Assembly: GCA_050248495.1 (NCBI GenBank)
Contig: JBFWSG010000002.1
Span: forward strand, 172,660 to 236,659
Length of the DNA: 64,000 nucleotides
Source of the DNA: DASYDU01 sp050248495
GTDB lineage: Bacteria; Planctomycetota; Planctomycetia; Pirellulales; Lacipirellulaceae
Direction of reading: 5' to 3'
Positions 60,258-64,000 of this stretch are shown piece by piece (within the stretch, counting starts at the first letter, position 1; the number at the start of each line of letters is the position of its first letter). The notes below the pieces were generated by a model. That model was not told the origin of the DNA. It did no database searches and saw only the letters and a list, made by a program, of their open reading frames with translations. The position numbers and the translations under genes were made by a program.

Positions 60258-60737
60258 ATGAATCGGATCGATCTGTGTTTGGCGATTGCGCATGCAATGT
60301 TTAGTGTCGCCTCCGCAACTGCAGCTGACGGCTTGTCGACGAATTCAATTGCGTTGCAGGGGACGCCACAACTGAATCTCTACAGCTGGCGTCAGTCCGG
60401 CACGGCGGCGCCCATCACGAGTTCGGCACTCCAGCCGGCGTTCAAGCCTCTCGACAACCAGGTCGCGGAGTACATCGTCGCGACCTCGAATCAGGGGTTC
60501 GGCTCGACGTCTGCCGTGAACCGCAGCGCGGAACTTGCAGCGCTCGTTCATCCGCTCTCACAAACGGTTCAGCCGCTGTCACACACCACGCTGGATATGG
60601 GATGGGTCCGCGGGTCCTCATTGAACACAAACAGCGGTCCAGCGTTCTTGAGCCCGACCGGATTACAGCCGAGCCGGACGTTGGTCCCCCCGGCGGCGGT
60701 GCCAATGTATGGGATGCCGTATCCACAGCTGCGTTAG
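60258..60737 (+). CDS. Small secreted protein, unknown
   Basis: A 159-residue protein with an N-terminal signal (LCLAIAHAMFSVASATAADG, cleaved near TAA or ATA). The mature part is polar, Ser/Thr/Pro/Gln-rich and without cysteine: LQGTPQLNLYSWRQSGTAAP, VAEYIVATSNQGFGSTSAVN, LSQTVQPLSHTTLDMGWVRG, and a Pro-rich end. It looks like an unfolded or surface-exposed protein. ATG 60258 follows GAGGGCAA; the longer frame upstream lacks a ribosome site. No family recognised. Confidence 0.6.
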   Translation: MNRIDLCLAIAHAMFSVASATAADGLSTNSIALQGTPQLNLYSWRQSGTAAPITSSALQPAFKPLDNQVAEYIVATSNQGFGSTSAVNRSAELAALVHPLSQTVQPLSHTTLDMGWVRGSSLNTNSGPAFLSPTGLQPSRTLVPPAAVPMYGMPYPQLR

Positions 60738-60981
60738 GGCGATTGTGTTGCACGCCGGCTTTCGGCAGGACGTGGCGCGGGGGAGCGTTTTCAAGCCCGG
60801 TTCCCAAAAAATATTTGGGGCAATTTCTCCGCCTGCGAACCGCCGGCCGTGCGAAAATAAGCTAGGGTTCAAATAGCATATTTTGCACGACTGATGCACG
60901 ACATTCGCGTCGGGCGCGAAGTCTTTTCTGAGGCGGCAGTCACCCCCAGTTTTCTCGTCTGCGGCTCGTCCCAACCAACTC

Positions 60982-61578
60982 ATGCCTACCATTCCTGCTG
61001 TACGCGGGCAGTGCGGTGTCGGTACCGCCTGCCACGGTTGCGGTCGTCGTCTTCCGGTCCATATGGCCGACCAACCGAACGAGGCCTCGCTATGGGAGTG
61101 TGTCCATTGTCAGACGCCATTCGCGGGCGTGCTTTCGCCGGAAGTGTTGCGGATGCTCTCGCGCCGCATCCGCCTGGCCCCGCTCCACTTCGATGTTGAG
61201 AATTCCGAGCCGCTCACCGACGCTGTGCTGCAGGTTGTGTGGCGAAATGCCTCGCGCGACTATCGCAATGCGCTGTGCGATGTGCGGCGGAGCCGGCGCG
61301 TGTCGGGCCATCGCGAGGTCGTTGTGCTGCGGCTGGACGAGCGGTTCGTGCTCAACGGCGCGGCGCTCAACGGAGTGGTGGCCAACCTCTCGCGGCACGG
61401 GCAGATGCTCGTGACCACCATGCCGATCCAAACGCCGACAATTCTCACTCAGTTTCAGAATGCCCAACGGACGATTCAGCTGATGGGCCGCGTGGTCTGG
61501 AGCCGCTATCTGGACGTGGGCTGCTTCGGCGCCGGCATCGATTTTATCGCGCGGTTCGGTCGCAGCGGGTTGGACTAG
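60982..61578 (+). CDS. PilZ domain protein with N-terminal zinc ribbon
   Basis: A 198-residue cytoplasmic protein. Residues 17-46 contain two CxxC pairs (CHGCGRRLP and CVHCQTPF), a likely zinc ribbon. From about residue 105 a PilZ-type fold follows: RRSRRVSGHREVVVLRLDER, NGVVANLSRHGQMLVTTMPI, and MGRVVWSRYLDVGCFGAGID with the final IDF. PilZ domains bind cyclic di-GMP through RxxxR and [DN]xSxxG; here RSRRV and ANLSRHG match approximately, so binding is plausible. Function unknown. Single gene, convergent with the esterase gene. Confidence 0.7.
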   Translation: MPTIPAVRGQCGVGTACHGCGRRLPVHMADQPNEASLWECVHCQTPFAGVLSPEVLRMLSRRIRLAPLHFDVENSEPLTDAVLQVVWRNASRDYRNALCDVRRSRRVSGHREVVVLRLDERFVLNGAALNGVVANLSRHGQMLVTTMPIQTPTILTQFQNAQRTIQLMGRVVWSRYLDVGCFGAGIDFIARFGRSGLD

Positions 61579-61602
61579 CGGTTGCGATTTGCCGCTGGGC
61601 AC

Positions 61603-62358
61603 TCAGACGACACGCAGTCGTTCTTGTTCCAGGCTCTTGGCCATGAACTCGACGACGCGCGGCGCCATGTGGCAGGCATAGTCGAAGCTGTGCCCGCCGG
61701 CGACCGTTTCCAGGTCGCTTTCGAACATCACGCCGAGCGAGGAGAGCTTCATCCGCAGCCGATCGCAGGAGTCGTGCCAGCGCAAGTCGGTCGGGTCGCA
61801 GCAAAAGAATTGATGCCGCGGCCAGTTGAGCGGATGGATGTGGAGCGTCGCCGTGTCTTGCCGCGCGTCCTCTTCGTCGCGGTACATTTCGTCCAATCCC
61901 GGGTCGATCCCCTCGACGATCCGTTTCTGAAAGTCGACGGCTGGCGCGATCGCTGCGACGGTCGGAAAAATCTGCGGATATTTGTAGGCCATACGCAGTG
62001 CCCCCTGGCCGCCCATGCTGATGCCGAGCAAGCCCAATTGCGGCGGCTTCGCGTCCCAATGGTCGGCGACGAACGGCAGCACGCGCTCCAGCACGTACCG
62101 CTCCGCCGTGATTTCCGGATCAAAGCCTCGCCACGGCCGGTCGGTCCACCAGCTCAGACCCGTGATCGGCTCGATTACCCGCAGGCCCTGCCGGGCGAAC
62201 TCGCGCGTGAACGCCGGAAAAGCCGACAGCTTGGCCGATTCGCTGCAGTGCAGGTAGATGACCGTATAGCTGTGCTCGCTGGGCCGCTCCGGCTCGAATA
62301 GAAAGCACGTGTGCCCGGCGACCTTGGTCCGCGTCCAATTTCCCGTCGGTTCGCTCAT
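61603..62358 (-). CDS. Alpha/beta hydrolase (esterase D/S-formylglutathione hydrolase-like)
   Basis: A 251-residue cytoplasmic hydrolase. Seen: YTVIYLHCSESAKLSAFPAF near 32, the nucleophile elbow LGLLGISMGGQGALRMAYKY near 107 with catalytic Ser, IFPTVAAIAPAVDF near 129, a candidate acid Asp near DPTDLRWHDSCD (188-199), and the catalytic His in VAGGHSFDYACHMAPRVV near 220. Order and spacing fit the esterase D family. Substrate unknown. Single gene, divergent from the glycosyltransferase. Confidence 0.85.
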   Translation of the reverse strand: MSEPTGNWTRTKVAGHTCFLFEPERPSEHSYTVIYLHCSESAKLSAFPAFTREFARQGLRVIEPITGLSWWTDRPWRGFDPEITAERYVLERVLPFVADHWDAKPPQLGLLGISMGGQGALRMAYKYPQIFPTVAAIAPAVDFQKRIVEGIDPGLDEMYRDEEDARQDTATLHIHPLNWPRHQFFCCDPTDLRWHDSCDRLRMKLSSLGVMFESDLETVAGGHSFDYACHMAPRVVEFMAKSLEQERLRVV

Positions 62359-62435
62359 GCGTCCATGCTGTTCGCCAGTCGGCTATGCGTCTAGTGGCGC
62401 TGGACACTGATCTCTAAAATGGCCGCAAACTCCTT

Positions 62436-62523
62436 GGCGCGCAAAGACGCAAAGGCGCCAAGAGCGCAAAGAAATCCAGTTTGTCTTCTTGGCGTTCTTT
62501 GCTCTTTTGCGTCTTTGCGCGCT
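62436..62523. repeat. Intergenic palindrome, CGCAAAGACGC family, copy 2
   Basis: The arms GCGCGCAAAGACGCAAA (62437-62453) and TTTGCGTCTTTGCGCGC (62506-62522) are perfect complements over 17 bases. Inner arms GCGCCAAGAGCGCAAAGAA and TTCTTGGCGTTCTTTGC pair imperfectly. It shares words with the palindrome at 14296-14395. It sits in the divergent gap between the esterase and glycosyltransferase genes. Confidence 0.8.
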
Positions 62524-62557
62524 AAAACGTGAAACGCCTCCACTTGAGTAAGCTCCG

Positions 62558-63655
62558 TTGCCGCGCATCCTTCATATCATTCCGACATTCGACCGGGCCG
62601 GGGCGGAAAAGCAGCTGCTGGTGCTCGCTCGTGGGCTGCAAGAGCAGGGGTTCGACGTCCACGTGACGGCGCTCACCCGCGGCGGGCCGCTCCACGACGA
62701 GTTTCGCGCCGCCGGCATTCCTACGACCATCATCGGCAAGCGGCTCAAGGCCGACCCCGTGGCACTCGCCCGGCTCACACGGCACATCGCGCGGCTCGCG
62801 CCCGACATTGTTCACACGTGGGTATTCGCCGCCGGATCCTATGGCCGCGTGGCCGCTCGCGCTGCCGGTGTGAAGCACATCGTGGCGGGTGAGTATTGCG
62901 TCGACCGTTGGAAGAGCAGCTGGCAGTGGTTCGTGGACCGCCGCCTGACCAAGTTCACCAATCGCTATGTGGTGAACGGCGCGGGCATCCGCGACTATTG
63001 CGCCGAGCACGGATTGCCGAGAGAAAAATTCGCGGTCATTCCCAACGGCGTCGAGGCGGCCCGAGCCAGCGACGTCACGCGTGCCGAATTGTTGCAAGAA
63101 CTAAACTGCCCGCTCGATGTGCGGCTGATCGCCTGCGTCGGCCGGCTCTGGCCGCAGAAGCGTGTGAAGGACCTCATCTGGGCGGCCGACCTGTTGCGCG
63201 TGCTCCACGACAACCTGCGGCTGTTGGTGATCGGCGATGGACCAGAGTATTCCGCGCTGCATCAGTTCGCCCGTTTGGCCAGCGACCTCGACCACATCCG
63301 CATGCTCGGTCATCGGGATGATGTGTGGCGAATCCTGCCGCATCTCGATTGTTTCTGGAACGGCAGCGGCTACGAGGGGATGCCGAACGCGGTGATGGAA
63401 GCAATGGCCGCGGGCGTGCCGGTCGTCGCCAGCGACATCCCCGGCAACCGCGAACTCGTGGTCCACGGCGAAACGGGCTACCTCGTCCCCATCGCCGGCC
63501 GCGCCGCCCGCGCCCGTTACACCGACCAGATCTTCAACGACGCCGCGCTCGCCGCCCGCCTCGGCGCCGCTGCAAAGGAACGGATGCTCACGCACTTCAG
63601 CGTCGCCAAAAACGTGCGCCGGCACATTGAGCTGTATCGGGAGCTGCTGGGGTAA
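62558..63655 (+). CDS. Family 4 glycosyltransferase
   Basis: A 365-residue GT-B enzyme moving a sugar from a nucleotide donor, probably in polysaccharide or LPS synthesis. Seen: ILHIIPTFDRAGAEKQLLVL at the start, IVHTWVFAAGSYGRVAARAA near 86, NRYVVNGAGIRDYCAEHGLP near 130, FAVIPNGVEAARAS near 155, ACVGRLWPQKRVKDLIWAAD near 190, and the retaining GT motif with two glutamates in GSGYEGMPNAVMEAMAAGVP near 268 and VVASDIPGNRELV. No ATG is available near the start; TTG 62558 gives the family's normal N-terminus. Single gene after the palindrome. Confidence 0.92.
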   Translation: MPRILHIIPTFDRAGAEKQLLVLARGLQEQGFDVHVTALTRGGPLHDEFRAAGIPTTIIGKRLKADPVALARLTRHIARLAPDIVHTWVFAAGSYGRVAARAAGVKHIVAGEYCVDRWKSSWQWFVDRRLTKFTNRYVVNGAGIRDYCAEHGLPREKFAVIPNGVEAARASDVTRAELLQELNCPLDVRLIACVGRLWPQKRVKDLIWAADLLRVLHDNLRLLVIGDGPEYSALHQFARLASDLDHIRMLGHRDDVWRILPHLDCFWNGSGYEGMPNAVMEAMAAGVPVVASDIPGNRELVVHGETGYLVPIAGRAARARYTDQIFNDAALAARLGAAAKERMLTHFSVAKNVRRHIELYRELLG

Positions 63656-63715
63656 CGTAGAACACTATTTTTTCACGTCCGCGGCGCATGGTAGAATTAG
63701 GCAAGGAGTTCACCG

Positions 63716-64000
63716 ATGCCCGCCAATCAACCGATTGTTCCCCGCGAGTACGCTGGCAAGTGGATCGCTTGGGATCAAGGCCGGACTCAGATTGTTGCGT
63801 GTGGCGACACACCATCCGAAGTGATTGACTTAACGAACCGCACTGGCATTCTCGAGCCCATACTCGAGAAAGTGCCTAGAGCGCATTTCAGATTACCGTG
63901 CCGAGTATCCACAGTGTCGGAAGTAGTGGCTGCATTCGGTGGTGGTGAACTTTTCGAGACAGCCTACGATCGTGTCTTGGAGTTGATCGACTGCCCGGGC
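63716..64000 (+). CDS. DUF5678-like protein, partial (runs off window)
   Basis: The first 95 residues of a gene that continues past base 64000. ATG 63716 follows AAGGAG, eight bases upstream. VPREYAGKWIAWDQGRTQIV, ACGDTPSEVIDL and VPRAHFRLPC resemble the short DUF5678 type seen upstream of clan AA aspartic protease (retropepsin-like) genes; that link is only a possibility. No signal peptide. Confidence 0.55.
   Translation, partial: MPANQPIVPREYAGKWIAWDQGRTQIVACGDTPSEVIDLTNRTGILEPILEKVPRAHFRLPCRVSTVSEVVAAFGGGELFETAYDRVLELIDCPG

Overview
The window (about 60-65% GC by eye) looks like chromosomal DNA of a planctomycete, probably of the Pirellulales type. Reasons: exported proteins that combine dockerin-like calcium loops (GDYN/SDGxVDAADY) with a terminal VPEP anchor (PEP-CTERM), a membrane protein opening with the RLWHLFLLMAVMAI-type segment common in that phylum, KDO/LPS-export genes, and many short intergenic palindromes. 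No rRNA, tRNA, CRISPR array, transposase or phage gene was seen.

Layout. 1-7000: a partial pyruvate:ferredoxin oxidoreductase divergent from class I fructose-bisphosphate aldolase, a DUF72 protein, two cupins and a BPL_N/glutaminase-fold protein. 7000-14250: a replication block read on the minus strand in the order cysteine desulfurase - dnaA - dnaN - dciA - gyrB (no recF). 14500-17800: a secreted proline-rich protein, scpB, an extremely acidic protein, and hemA. 17900-22000: a HemX/CcsA-like membrane protein, a sigma-54 activator without receiver, and an exported HEAT protein that contains a receiver-like domain. 22000-24900: argH with an upstream palindrome, then three small membrane proteins. 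24990-26640: a lower-GC, two-gene DUF488 module that looks acquired. 26770-40190: accessory genes (VOC protein, GH32, RibD-C reductase, CorA, RsgA, isochorismatase-like hydrolase, ankyrin protein, XRE/DUF2975 pair, truncated LacI, DJ-1/PfpI, Dabb, DUF2332). 40050-45370: a cluster of exported PEP-CTERM/dockerin proteins plus a Tat-exported aldo/keto reductase. 45727-49110: carB with a repeat-derived linker insertion. 49150-54390: a membrane protein, a transglutaminase-like protein, a candidate small RNA, and a PadR - DUF6624 - two-membrane-protein module. 54526-59883: the KDO/LPS block kdsD - kdsC - small secreted protein - giant LptC/LptA-like protein. 60258-64000: a secreted protein, a zinc-ribbon PilZ protein, an esterase, a family 4 glycosyltransferase and a partial DUF5678-like gene.

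How the genes work together. The replication block couples initiation (DnaA), helicase loading (DciA), the sliding clamp and gyrase. kdsD/kdsC make KDO and the large LptC/LptA-like protein would carry LPS across the periplasm. The sigma-54 activator overlaps the exported HEAT protein by 4 bp and is probably co-expressed with it. PadR probably represses itself and the membrane proteins downstream.

The best candidates for undescribed biology are: the DUF488 module (24988-26644); the exported HEAT/receiver-like protein (19830-21989); the PadR module, where each membrane-protein gene is preceded by a remnant of a padR 3' end (51904-54388); the orphan hairpin-rich RNA with a strong terminator (51078-51220); the in-frame repeat insertion in carB; and several families of intergenic palindromes. 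All assignments come from reading the sequence, and no database search was run.
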